From Blasia pusilla (lineage: Eukaryota; Marchantiophyta; Marchantiopsida; Blasiales), in the NCBI GenBank assembly GCA_050084515.1, contig CM114273.1, positions 3,472,001 through 3,536,000 on the forward strand: DNA of 64,000 nt. Direction: 5' to 3'. Below are positions 25,457-37,010 of this stretch, in pieces. The notes beneath the pieces are model-generated. The model was not told the DNA's origin. It made no database searches and worked only from the letters and a program-made list of their open reading frames with translations. Numbering within the stretch: the first letter of the stretch is position 1; each line of letters begins with the position of its first letter. A program made the translations under genes and the position numbers.

Positions 25457-25572
25457 TCTATTATCATGGGAGAGTGCCTTCTTGATTTGCAAATCCCTTC
25501 CCTTCACGGGACTCTAACAAAAAGTTTTCAAACACTTTTTTATTTCCCGTGCATCGCACGGGCACTTACTAG
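25457..25572 (+). mobile_element. Miniature Helitron, 116 bp
   Basis: The element starts with TC after a host A, and ends with CTAG before a host T. A perfect 7-bp hairpin (CCCGTGC-ATC-GCACGGG, 25546-25562) lies six bases before the CTAG. These are the defining Helitron terminal features. The 26-base segment 25469-25494 is identical to the 5' region of the minus-strand element at 37899-38217, so both belong to one family. It has no coding capacity and must depend on a Rep/helicase in trans. The 13-base sequence ACTAGTCTAGTTA occurs at both ends (25444-25456 and 25568-25580). Confidence 0.75.
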
Positions 25573-25770
25573 TCTAGTTACACCCAAGAAAGATTTAAAA
25601 CTCTCCACACAGCTGAGGGCAGTATATAAAGCTCGGGAATGCTAAAGAGTTGGCATTGATTCGAGGAAGCTGCTCCTGTCACGTACAATCTGGCCTCGAA
25701 GCATTCCATCTGTCTACGGTCCGAGGCTAACACTTCTACTTCTCCGCGACCCCATCCTTGCAGGACGAAC
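25573..25770. other. Spacer with TATA-like motif
   Basis: The motif TATATAAAG lies near 25631 in a short stretch between the mini-Helitron and the Copia LTR. No downstream gene is recognised. It may be a remnant of another promoter or LTR. Confidence 0.3.
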
Positions 25771-26130
25771 TGTTAGATATCAGCATGTAGCTGATTACCA
25801 ACAACCTTCCTCTATTGACACCATGCCTAGTCACCTCCGCAGGTATAATAGGACAGGCAGGTCATTCTTGTGACTCACCTCTAGTGTGTCAGTGAACAGG
25901 TGTCACTTGTCAGTGACTCAGCACTCCTGGATGTGAATTGCATTTACTCTAGTTAGGACACGTTTTCTGTTGTAGGAAGGGCACAATAGAGGGCTCTGTG
26001 TATTTAAAGAGCTACTATGATCCGATCTTTGCTGCAGATCACATTCCTTACAGGTGCGTGCTGTTCTATTGCCTTGCTTACTATTTCTCTGCTATCAAAG
26101 GTCAGTCTAGAGTCCTCTGAACAATCAACA
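25771..26130 (+). repeat. 5' LTR of Copia element (360 bp)
   Basis: The LTR begins TGTTAGATATC and ends CAATCAACA, with a TATTTAAAG promoter-like motif near 26009. The primer-binding site follows immediately. No 3' LTR was found in the window, so the element is 3'-truncated. Confidence 0.8.
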
Positions 26131-26142
26131 TGGTATCAGAGC
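26131..26142 (+). promoter_or_regulatory. Copia primer-binding site (tRNA-iMet)
   Basis: TGGTATCAGAGC is the canonical initiator-tRNA-Met primer-binding site, directly adjoining the LTR end. Confidence 0.9.
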
Positions 26143-26460
26143 GAGGTTAGCAGGATAGGAGTGAGGATCCTCCCTACATACTAGGGGTTATGTGGTAGAA
26201 CTTAGGAGTAAAGTTTAAGAATATCTGCAGTAAAGAGTCCATAGAGGACCCGTGACCAGTCATGAGAAGCAGTGCCTGATCAGTTCTGTCTTAAAAGAGT
26301 GTCCAAGAAGCATTGTGTTTCTTTAGAATGACATCTGTGTGACTGGCGAAAGAAAGCAAGCAAGCACCCAAAGTGGGTGTGCTTTTATGTGCTTGAAATC
26401 TTACTCCAATTGAGGGCATAGAAATTGAGAGGAAGACCAGGAGAAACTTGTCAATTAGAA

Positions 26461-29225
26461 ATGGCCCATCTTAGAGCTTCAGATATTCCGAAGTTCGATG
26501 GAACTTATTTTGAAGTCTGGAAACAGAGAATGATATTGGTTCTCAGATCTAAAGCACTTGTGGAGATGGCAGAGGGAGCAGAACCAAAACCAAAACCCCT
26601 AGAATCTGCTGCAGCAGCTCTATGGATCAAAAAAGACAGTCTTGTCTCCTCTGTCACCGCAAACACTCTAGAGAACAATCAGTTCTCTCTCCTGAGTGGT
26701 TGCTTGACATCTGCTGATGCCTGGAAGAGAATGACTGATCTTTTCGAGCAAAAGGACCAGGTAATGCAGATGTATCTAAAAGTTTAGTTGTCAACAATCA
26801 AGATGAGAGGGGGTGAAAGTGTACTTAAACACATTCATCCCTTGACATCCATTCTGGATCAACTGACAGTTGCTGGGGTGAACATCAGTGAAGAAGAGAA
26901 GGTATTATATCTAATGCATAGCATTCCTCAAAGTTATGGAGGTTTTCTGATTTCTATTCGGGTCCAGCCCAATTTGACCATGACAACACTCATTCCTCAA
27001 TTGTTGCAAGAGGAAACTCATATGAAGAATATGGGTGAGAGTGCTGAGTCGTCAATAGCACTCTATACGGGTGGTAATCAAAGATTGAATCAAGGAAGAG
27101 GAAGCTATAGGAAGAAGCTTCCGATTACATCGATTGGCTGTTTCTATTGTAAGCAATTAGGACATATATTGAAGAATTGTCCTATAAGATTGTAGAAGCT
27201 ACATCAGAGTAATACTGCTGAGTCTCTACTCTATGTAACAGCCCTGACCGCCTCGAGTAGTCCAGATACAGCTTGGTATGTGGATACAGGAGCCACTCAG
27301 CATATGGCTCACCACCTCAGCACATTTATCACTTTTCGAGCTAGTAATACAGATCAGCAATCGGTGGTGTATTTGGGAGATGACACAACCCAGCCTATTC
27401 AAGGAACAGGGTCAGTATGCATTAAGCTACTGAATGGAGTACAAACTGTTATCCCAGATGTGTTGTATGCCCCTGGTCTCAAGAAGAATCTGTTCTCAGT
27501 GGATCGATTTGATCAAGCAGAGGACAGGTCACAATCAAGTATCATCGTTTTACCCTGAACAACAAAGCTGGGGTAACAATAGCAAATTGCGGGTCGAAGA
27601 ACAAGTTGTATATGCTAGGTGAATCCATAGCACCTAAGCAATCAACCAGAAATTCCACCTGCAAGGAGACCACTGATCTCTATGTAACAACTAATGGTGT
27701 TTGTGACATGAGAGGCTTGGCCACATCAGCAAAGCCAGGCTCATAGCACTTGTAAAACAGAATTTGGTGAAGGGAGTAGACTTTGACAGCTTTCCTCTTT
27801 GTACAACATGCATAAAGTCCAAGCAAGTAAGGGAGAAATTTCTGACAGATGGTGGTAAGAGAACTGAAGATGTTCTTGGCTTAGTTCATTCTGATGTGTG
27901 TCGACTAATGTGGTAGAGAATCAGACACGGAGAAAAATCAGAGTGTTCAGATGTGACAATGGAGGAGAATACATTTCCATTGTTTTCAATTTACATTGTG
28001 AAGAGCATGGCAGTAGAAGGCAGTTTTCAGTCCCTCACACTCCACAGTAAAACCGCGCAGCAGAAAGGAAAAATAGAACTTCAACATCTGCTGTACTTGC
28101 AATGCTAGAACATTTAGGTCTTGAAAAGGCTTATTGGGGTGAAGCAATGGTGACAGCAAACTACTTGCAGAACAGACGGCCAACAAAGGCTCTGGAGGGT
28201 GACAAGGCACCATGTGAGGTTTGATACACAGATCCTCCAGATCTTAGTCACAGTGTTTGCACTAATTCCTTCTTCTCCGAGGAGAAAACTAGATGTAAGA
28301 TCAGAAGAATGTATTCTTCTTGCTCCCGATGAGCAAAGAATACAGGTTGCAGACAAAATTTGACAAGACTATCTTCACCTCTAGAAATGTAAAGTTCCAA
28401 GAGGGCAAAGTGGCATTTGTTGGTTTGTGTGAAGAGGAGGACGAAGATTCCTTGTTTGAGTTCCCGAAGTCCTGGGGAACGAGTGTAGTGGGAGCCTTAC
28501 CAACTCCAGCGTTAACTACCACTGAGGAAAAGGATGTACTAACACCAGGTATAAGCACTCCAAGTACTAGTGAGAGTGACAATGAGATTCCAACAGAATG
28601 CTGTCTTCTTGGTGTCGCACTATAACAAGTTCAGAAGGAGACAGATGGTTCAAATAGAGTCCAACAACAAAACTCCAACAGAAATGAGTGCTGGACCAAG
28701 ACGATTTGAAAGGGTTTCAAAGCAAGTGCAGAAGTATGATGCAGCCCATCAGGAGGCAGGTGCAAGGAATCTAGAGAAGGAGAAGTTGACTCAGGCGTCA
28801 TTGAGTCAACAAGAGAAGCATATCAATATTGAAGAAACCGAGACCTGTGACGAAGTCCTCTCCGGGCAGTTGGCAGTTCATTGGAACGATGCAATGGAAC
28901 AAGAGCTTGAATAACACTTGGTCATTCACTTCACTCCCATCAGATAGGAAGGTCATTGGATGTAAATGAGTTTTCAAAATCAAGGACAAGGCAGATGGGA
29001 GCATTGAAAGGTACAAAGCAAGATTGGTAGCAAAAGACTACTCACAAGTTTATGGTGTGGACTACTATGAGACATTCTCACATTTCAATCCAAGTTATGC
29101 TTGCTGTTCAGCACAATTTGATCTTGAAGTACATCATATGGATGTAAAGATGGCATTCTTGAATGGTATTCTAGAGTATGATGTATATATGGAGATGTGT
29201 CGGATCCTACTTGCCAAGATCAAGA
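26461..29225 (+). pseudogene. Ty1/Copia gag-pol, truncated in RT
   Basis: The polyprotein starts at ATG 26461 (MAHLRASDIPKFDGTYFEVW), a typical Copia Gag start. In the same frame come TAG stops at 26785 and 27193. The zinc knuckle CFYCKQLGHILKNC lies near 27139 and the protease WYVDTGATQHMA near 27274. The frame is lost near 27550. A GAG-pre-integrase segment follows, then an integrase with an internal deletion near 27905 that removes most of the catalytic core. The integrase-RT linker (KEYRLQTKFDKTIF) is near 28327. RT begins at 28950-29180 (RYKARLVAKDYSQVYGVDYY, DVKMAFLNG) and stops before the YVDD box at about 29225. It is dead, but younger-looking than the Copia remnant at 5.5-8.6 kb. Confidence 0.88.
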
Positions 29226-29980
29226 CTCTGGTATGAATTGATGAATTGTATCACAATAGACCACCTATTCTTGAGAGTTCCACGTTTTTCTCCTATTGGT
29301 CTACCCATGAGTTATTCACAAAAAAATTAATAGAAAATTAGCTTGGATTGAGGCTACTTTAAATGATTGCTAGTATTGGGTAAACTCATATTGACTAAAG
29401 TCATAAGGAATTTTAACAATTGCTTCAAACACAGTGTTTGGAAGACTTACCCAGAACAAACTTTTGGAGAAGAGCATTGGTTTAGACAACTTGGATGACA
29501 TTGTTTCCAAAACCAGTTGCCTTGTTAGATTCACAAAATTTCATCTCCTCCATCAATGGAGTGAATTTGTTACCTCGTTCTTCTCTCGGAGATCACTTTT
29601 CATTACGAAGAAAACATCTTATCATCTCAAGTACTATGTTGGACATATCTCCATGAGTACTTGGTGAGACGTTTTAATGATCCAAAATTAGCTTATATGA
29701 GTTGGCTACATCTATGAAAGATGCAAGATTTGTCCAAGCGTTGGGTTCATGAGACACAAGTAGCATGGATATGTGCACAAAAATTCTCCCATGTTCCCAT
29801 GTATCATGGCCATCAATACCCTATAGCATGTTTCATGAAGGTGTTTTGTGGAGCATATATGTTATCCACATTTTGATCATAGCTCATGCTATACGCAACC
29901 TCTGGAGCCAAGTCCATGAAGTTGAAATTGTACAAAAGTCAGCGATATACTAAAGCTTGAACTGGAGTTAGATATCAACT
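29226..29980. other. Unassigned DNA upstream of helicase remnant
   Basis: This segment begins where Copia homology stops. Frames at 29434-29667 and 29765-29953 have no recognisable family. It may be the 5' part of the helicase-bearing element. Confidence 0.3.
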
Positions 29981-29982
29981 TC

Positions 29983-31345
29983 ATGCTCCTAAGAGACAAT
30001 GTTTCCTTTCCTATAATTTTTGAACTGCATCAAACATCTAACTTTACACCTAACATACGGAAATTGAATGAAGAAAAAGCCTCACTCTTCCTTACATTTG
30101 GTAACCATACATCTGGTCTTGTGCTCTTGAAAGTCACTCCAAGTTGCGGAAAAACCTATTTTATATCATTTACATATGATTATTGGAAATCAAACATGCT
30201 AGATCCTCTCCTAACTGCTACTACAAGAATAGCAGTTGTCCGTTTGCGTCTTGATGCAATTATCGTTCAGTCTTTGTTTTCAATTAATATACGCGGCTAT
30301 CTTCCTTCCATGCATGCCTCCTTTGATTCATACATTAGGCTGAAATGTGAAAAGCTTATTGTAATCAATGTTGACAACGAAACAACTAAAGATCATAGCA
30401 AAGCGAATAAATGAAGTTTCACCTTCAAGCCATGGTAACTTATTTCATAGCAAATTAGTTATTTTAGTAAGAGACCTATGTTAGCTACCACCTTTGCACC
30501 CATGCATACAACTTCCGATTCTTATTGTGTATGCCATATTAGTTCATCTCCATTGCTAGAGAATTCAACTTCTTTTGAATTTTTTACATCGATGCGCCAT
30601 CTAGATGATCTAGATTATCATTTGTTCCTCTCTTCACTAAGGACAACACTACCTAATTAAGCATGCCTAGATAAACACTTAGGTAATCGTTTTATTTTAG
30701 AAGATCATGTTGTTGAGTTTATAAACTCAAACTCTATTGTTATTTACAACCATTGTGAAGATGTGGTATTGTTCAATCTTTTGGCTTTGAGGAGGCTATT
30801 TGGAGATGCTTGTATTATTGTAGTTGAAGTCCTTACTGATGCACATGCACTAATTGGATTCAACGAATGGATAAATAAAAAATCTTTCCATCGTCTTCCC
30901 TTTGTTGAAATCCATTCCAAAGTTATGATTATTGCAAATGTCAATATGAAAGTTAAGGCAACAAATAGATCGATCGTTATTGTTGTCGATCTCATTTGTG
31001 AAGATAATCGTTTGCTGCATATTGTTGTAATATTAGATTCTATTGGCCCATATGTGAGAATAAGTAGATCAAACTTCTCTACACTAAGGTATGGATCCAA
31101 CTAGAAGTACGTAAAGACATCTTTCCTCTTTTTTTTTCGGTTACGCCATGACAACCCATAAGAGCCAAGGCTCCACAATTAATGGTCCTTGGCTTTTAGT
31201 GATAAGATCTATTTTCGCTATGGGGCCAACATATGTCGTGTTATCCACCATTAGAAGAAGAAATTGGCTGGAGATTTTGGGGACATTTTTTTCCATTAGA
31301 TTGCTTCGTTTATGGTCAACTTCTTAAGTTCATCTCAACAATTTC
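29983..31345 (+). pseudogene. PIF1/Helitron-type helicase remnant (copy A)
   Basis: Three plus-strand pieces follow PIF1 helicase order. A Walker A region near 30130-30250 reads LKVTPSCGKTYFISF and then ATTRIAVVRLRLDAIIVQSL, corresponding to the 'TTRIAA...atTvHs' block. A middle block is at 30763-31104 (VMIIANVNMKVKATNRSIVI, ISRSNFSTLRYG). The late motif YAMTTHKSQGSTI is at 31143-31185, followed by a degraded counterpart of the 'GQLYVALSR' motif near 31310. The Walker glycines are partly replaced and several stops interrupt it. Helitrons are the usual source of such helicases in plants, but the Rep domain is not seen here, so a captured cellular PIF1 is an alternative. A related copy lies at 47371-48570 on the other strand. 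Confidence 0.65.
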
Positions 31346-31947
31346 TTCTCTTGAACTACTTTCAAGAGATGGCATCTCGCAACAATTTGATCAAAGGGCG
31401 TGCTGCACTTTCAAGAAGTTAGGAAACAAGTTTTGACCAGCTTCGACTAGCGCAACATGATGCTAACACTACTCACATCTCAAATGCTCAATCCACCAGG
31501 CCACATCACTGCCAAAATGACGAAGTATCTGAGGTTCACATCTAAACTATTGAGAGTTATTTCATACTCATACTTTATGTAGCTAACATTTCTTCCACAA
31601 GTTTCTAACAACTATTTGGACTTCGCAAGCATAATACTAAGTGACATATAGGCTCAACCAGAAGAGTTCACACCATGTTTAATTTTTCCCATTGAGAACT
31701 AGATTAGGTATATGGACAATCTAGGCATGGTCCCTGCTTTTTGGGAACATGGAGTTACAAAGAGGCAAATCCAAAGCCTAATTAGCCAGGGTCAACTTTG
31801 GGATGCTAAATTCCGCAGAATGAACAAGGATGTGCCAACATTAGGTGGATTATCAATAACTTCCATGTGAATTACCTCTTTAGCCTTTATAATAGCTCTA
31901 CTCTTATACTACTATGAAGTTGCAATTCTATTAGAACCTAAGATTTC
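31346..31947. other. Degenerate DNA between helicase and companion ORF
   Basis: No clear motif. Stops are frequent in every frame. Probably part of the same mobile element. Confidence 0.3.
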
Positions 31948-32420
31948 TTGACCAAATTTTTAGGTATACAAAACGAGGTCATTCGATTAAAATATGTCAA
32001 CTTCAAAGAAGCGTCTCTGACCACAAAAGATGCTGCAAGATTGTTCAATCTTATCTCTAGCGGACTCAGACTAGACCAACTCCAAGTCTTGCGCAATCAG
32101 ATGCACCTTCCCTTATCCATGTTGCTAGACCTCAGTGCAGCTAAAGCCACACACCTGATTGACCATATGAAAACAACTAAAGAGAATGGTCAATTGCCCA
32201 CATTTGAGCCTATCCCTATTGATAATCCCAACCAATTTCCCTCTCTACCGGATTTTGATAAAGTCAGTGTTCTCTCTTATGATCCTTCAAATCTGCCCAC
32301 TTCTGCTTAGTTTGGCCAACCAGCACCTGTCCCATTTCAGTCTTTAGTTGCTTGCTCTCACGCTGGTGATTTAAGCTCCACCATCCAATCTCCCAGCAAG
32401 CGTAAGTGCACTTGAACCGA
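31948..32420 (+). CDS. Unknown ORF associated with helicase remnant (copy A)
   Basis: A 120-codon frame (31948-32310) reads VNFKEASLTTKDAARLFNLI, then SSGLRLDQLQVLRNQMHLPL and DLSAAKATHLIDHMK, then a Pro-rich tail. A degraded homologue is at 46390-46790 with the same block order (VEFKETTLT, SSGMRLDRLHTLRHELHLPM, DLTSEKNLIYS). Both copies lie within 2 kb of a PIF1-type helicase remnant. I do not recognise the family. The helical Leu-rich composition suggests a structural or protein-binding segment. The first codons are not a confident start, and the frame may be an internal exon-like fragment of a larger broken gene. A further 134-codon frame at 32866-33270 may be a continuation. Confidence 0.4.
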
Positions 32421-34356
32421 TCTTCACACCTTTTGATATATTTCTATCACTTCTCATCAATTCTTGTTTGCTTTATCGAATTTTTTCTTCCAGCATTTCT
32501 CACTAAGTCTATACTAAGTTCACCCATGTTCATTCATGCAAGTTCCATTTACTTTGAAGGACTGTTTAGAAGGATCATATTTTTCTATCTGATTTTGAGC
32601 TTTTTATAAATATTTTCAATGATGAATTATGTACTTTTCCTACATTGTGCATCTATTCTCTATTCCTCTTTTGCATCGACGCATGCATTATGCAGTTTGC
32701 TATCCTTACATATTAGGCTATTGAAATTACATATGTTATTTTCGAAGAAAAATTCTCCATTCAAGGAGTTATAAAGTGGACATTTGGAGAAGTTCAGGTT
32801 CTTCCTACATGCCACCCATTTCTCAACGCTGTTAGGCTTCTCAAAGGATCTCTATAACTAATCTTTTGTATATCTTTTGCAATTGTCACTCTCGCGGTTT
32901 TGCTTTCTACTGCTTTTTGCCCACTCATTGCTCTGACGCATTATTTTCAACCTCCCGCTATTTTCTATACAATGTTATAGGCGTGTCCTCATGCATCATC
33001 ACAGGTCACCACATATGCTATCCACCGCGGTTCATCACCATATCAATGCAAATCTCTAATGACAATGGCTCCAACAACACCACTTTGCACTATGAGCAAC
33101 AGAGCCTTGGTATCTCCTCCGGGCTCTATGATTTTGTTTGTTCAGCTTTTAACGATTCACGGGAGCATGCCATTCACCTTTCAAATGAAGTTGCAATTCT
33201 AAAGAGTCTCCTTACATTTGCTCAGGTTGACACTTATTTTGCTCAAGCAAATCTAGCTGAGGCTAGGTAGAAACTACTTGATGCTAGAGAACAGTTTAAG
33301 ACTTTCTCTAAGGACGTTGGGGCTATATAGACCATGATCCTAGGCTCTCATTGCAAGCCTCCTTCGACCCTGATTTCTTACTTCTTTTACTTTTTCTACT
33401 TCCTAGGTTCTTTGGGACTTGTCAAACATACTATACGCGCAACAATGTGTTTATGAACTTCAATGAGGGTCTTGCTCTGTGATTGCTTCAAATACATTTT
33501 TCTATTTGCACATACTTCCAACATTGTGACTCAATTTTTAACATATCATGTCCACTTTTTTACTTGGATTTTCCTATCCTCCCATCATGATTTACCATTT
33601 CCATAGATATTCTCAAATGAGTCCATTTAGGTTGTGCTTTTTGATTAAGGTCTAGTTTATGTCATGTCATGCATTCTAGCTCTTTCTAAATCAGTCAAAA
33701 CATGTACTTCAATTCTTCCATATGAATTCATCCTCTCACTTACCTTCGGTACATCATGTACAACTTTGCACCGCCACGTTAATATTGCTCATATTGGAAT
33801 TTCAAGAAAGTATAAGAACATATCACTTCCTCCATAGTCCCAAATGTGTATGTATTGCTCCAAATCTTATTAAACAACTTTATCTCTGCTTAAACATGTT
33901 GGTCCCTTGCTGAAAACTTTGATTCAATGTGAGTAAATATCCTCAACTCCAACGTAGCAACCCATATAAATTGAGCAGTATTGTGTAGCCCCATTAAATT
34001 AATCCCCATATGAGCTCGTCACCTTAGTTACTTTTTACGTACGTCCACGCAACAAATCAACCTTCTCCACACCACTTCTCTCACCATCTGCGTAACAAGC
34101 CCACTATGTGCTCTTTGACTACAACACCAAGTCTCCCACCTTATGTAATGTAACCTAGAATGTAACTTTTCACTACAACTACCTCACCGTCATACCTCAG
34201 TTGTTCTAGGCCGCACACTAGTTAGGTTAGATTTTAGGGATTCCCTTTTCTTCTCTTCCAGTGGTGGGCCTCAACTTTCCCTTCTTCAAAAATTTGCTTC
34301 TCCTCCCCATCCTCTTCCCTCAAGTTGCCACAATCACTACGTGAGAAATATCAAGA
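32421..34356. other. Degenerate DNA, one long unassigned frame
   Basis: A 134-codon plus frame at 32866-33270 contains a helical end (HLSNEVAILKSLLTFAQVDT) that could form a coiled coil. No family is recognised. The rest holds no supported feature. Confidence 0.3.
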
Positions 34357-34690
34357 GCTCACGAGGATGAGGGATCTACTAAAGTTGCCCTTGAATGCTT
34401 GAGGGGATTAGAAATTTGACAATTGACATGATTGCAAAGCATTGTTACGTGAGTGTGTTGTGTTGAAGTGTTCCCACTAACACATATCACGTTCCCAAAA
34501 TCCATAGTAATTATGTTTCCGTGTTTGTGAGGAGGAGGGATCTGCTGAACATGCCCTTGAAGGCATGAGGGATGGGTCATTCAACAAGTGACAATACAAC
34601 GCATTGTAACATGAGCGCGTTGTGTAGAAGTGCTTCACTTACACACATCAGTGTCTTGAAATCTACACTAACCATATTTCCCTGTTGTTG
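34357..34690 (+). repeat. Two-unit tandem repeat, 166-bp period
   Basis: Unit 1 (34357-34522) and unit 2 (34523-34690) share, in order, 'gagggatctact/gctga', 'gcccttgaa', 'gcattgt', 'gtgttgtgt', 'gaagtg', 'cacacatca' and 'accatatttcc'. GGGATCT starts at 34371 and 34537. Substitutions are frequent, so the duplication is old. Confidence 0.7.
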
Positions 34691-36118
34691 TCAGTGCATT
34701 GTGGCTTTCCAAATGCTCAACTTCTCCCAATTGAAAGGGACGTGGCGTTGGTTGGGCGGATGGTACCCTTGTCACATGGATTGACGATGTATTAGAAAAC
34801 AATGGCGTACAACATTTTCTCACTATACACGTTATGTGTGATCGTCTTCAAGAATTATTCAATGCTCTAACTCCATAGTTACAACCTCCATCAACCATGG
34901 ATTTTTGCTATCGATGGAGTTTGGATTTTTTGGGGATTTTACTATCGACTAAGTGCCACAACCAATATATGGTTGTGATAGTCAAACACTTCTTAAAGTC
35001 GATAGAGTTGGTTGTACTTCTTGATAAGGTGAGTGAGGGAGTGGCATATGCATTTCTTGAATGAATGATAAATTGGTCCAAATTTTTTTAATAAATCAAG
35101 GCATTAAGTTCTAGGAGGGGTTTCAAATATCATGTGATCACATATTGATCGATCATCGCAAGATGTCGAGAGATTTTCTTGAGATGGATGGTCGAGCCAA
35201 GTGTGTTTTCCATATGGTAAAGAGGGGTTTGCGTAAGTTTGACACATAAAGAGGTCACTCATAAGATTGGAATCTAGAGCTATCATGGTTGGGAATAGGA
35301 TATTTAGTTTAGGAGACTAGCATCCTTTCTACTTAACCTTTTGATCTATGGACGAGAATCACATTTACCTATTTCCATTTGTCATGATGTTAGTGAGGTG
35401 TTGAACCTCGATGACCCTAATGTGTGGGTGTGAATATATTCTCAAAAAGCGGAGTGATTTCATAGAGTCTTGCCCATGGTGTTTAAAATCTTAGCAATTG
35501 CAAAACATTGGAGTACATTGAAGTATATGACTATTCATGGAAGAGGCTATTTATGAACAATCATCAAGAAGAATTTTTCTTCCTATATGAGACGGTATCA
35601 ATGATTTTTGGATGTGATGTCAAGACACACAATTTTAAGGATATGTAAGATTTTTTTGTCTATCATTATTATATTAGAGGAACATGATTGTATGGTTTAG
35701 AAGGATTGTGTGTATAATTGTGCACTATGCCACCTTCCCAATATTAATGGTTGATCTAGGTCTAGCAATAGTACCTACATGATTGTAGTGTATGTTGTGT
35801 AGATATAATGGAAGTGCAATCACAATGCTATTTGTTGATGAGTGTTTGAGAGCTTGTGTATTACATATTTGACGTGACCTTTCAATAGGGTTTCTCTAGG
35901 ATGATGAATTCGCTACAACTATATATAAGATAGGTAGCCAATAAACACTTAGATTTGTGTGAGTGACATAAGTGATGGGAAGATGATTAACAATGAGGCC
36001 GTATGAGCAATCGACCTTCTTGCTCTTAACATCTTAGAAGTATATATTACAAGAAGCTAGAAAATACTAGAGATGAGTATATACAAGACAATTGTCGCAT
36101 CTTTTGTAGCAGTATATA
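34691..36118. other. AT-rich DNA, nothing recognised
   Basis: No coding or RNA feature can be supported. The stretch near 34890-35010 has imperfect inverted text around 'ctatcgatgg'/'gtcgatagag' but no clean hairpin. Confidence 0.35.
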
Positions 36119-36494
36119 GAATATCCTTGTGGCGGTTTGAGGGTGACTAAAATTTGAGCCTATTAGGTCAAGGATGACTTATTGAGAAGGAGTATAACTT
36201 GTAAGTGCAGATTTTCTCTTTACATGGGCTCATTTAGAGCCTATTTGAGGAAATCAGTATTTTAGATAAGTTTCTTATTTTGTGTATTTAACTTTCTATT
36301 TAAAAAAAATAAAATCCTTGACCCATTATTACAAGTTTAGCATGAAAGCATTGACATGCGTGTACAAGTCATTAAATAGAGGGATTGGGGAGAAAGAGGA
36401 TAAACCTCAAGGATAAAGAGCTTTTGGAGTTGATTCTCTCTTTGATGAACCTTCTCGTATGAGATGATTAAACAATTGTGCTCTTTGTGAGTAA

Positions 36495-36786
36495 TCCATG
36501 TAGAAAAGTGTTAAAAAAGCATAACTTGTGGGAAACGTCTCTCACACTCACACACCACCATGGAAAACAAAATTTTGCAATAAGATAATGAGTGGAGGCT
36601 AGTCCCTTTCTTAATTATATAGGGTATGTACAAGCAACCATAACCCTAATCCTAACCATGGTCTTGAGTTAGACTAACTATGATTAACTAATCCTAGTTA
36701 AGATAATCATGTTTAATTGACTTGGTGTGAGTACCAAATATAGTAGTTTGGGTGTCCCATGAGCTTGACTGTAACTCAGTCGTCAA
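36495..36786. mobile_element. ~290-bp insertion inside dispersed repeat
   Basis: The block interrupts the copy-2 repeat relative to copy 1. It contains 'gtgggaaacgtctctcacac' and 'caccaccatgg' followed by 'ggaaaac', phrases reminiscent of plant LTRs. TG/CA-like ends exist, but a target duplication could not be resolved, so a solo LTR is possible but not proven. Confidence 0.4.
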
Positions 36787-36813
36787 TAACCCAAAACTCT
36801 CATCATAATATTG

Positions 36814-36816
<3 letters not shown>

Positions 36817-36848
<32 letters not shown>
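36817..36848 (+). repeat. (GA)16 microsatellite
   Basis: A perfect dinucleotide run of 32 bases. Confidence 0.95.
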
Positions 36849-36852
<4 letters not shown>

Positions 36853-37010
36853 TCTTTTCTTTTGGAGATATTTTGGTAGGTATGCACCTCTCTGTTTGGA
36901 TTTCGTGGTTAAATGTATTATGCTATTATTTTGTGTGTTTGATGAATAACAAATATGTATATTATGTAGCGATGTATATACGCATCTACATGTTCATTTT
37001 TGTGATACCT

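Larger units (their letters stand above)
36119..37010 (+). repeat. Dispersed repeat, copy 2, split by an insertion
   Basis: This copy is collinear with 13021-13640, but sequence at about 36495-36786 has no counterpart there. The flanks match the uninterrupted site 'gtgagtgtaacccaagactctc'-type text on both sides. A (GA)16 microsatellite at 36817-36848 expands a short GA tract present in copy 1. Confidence 0.6.

Noticed and set aside
34357-34690. CRISPR-like array
   Set aside because: Two long diverged tandem units without regular spacers, in a plant genome.
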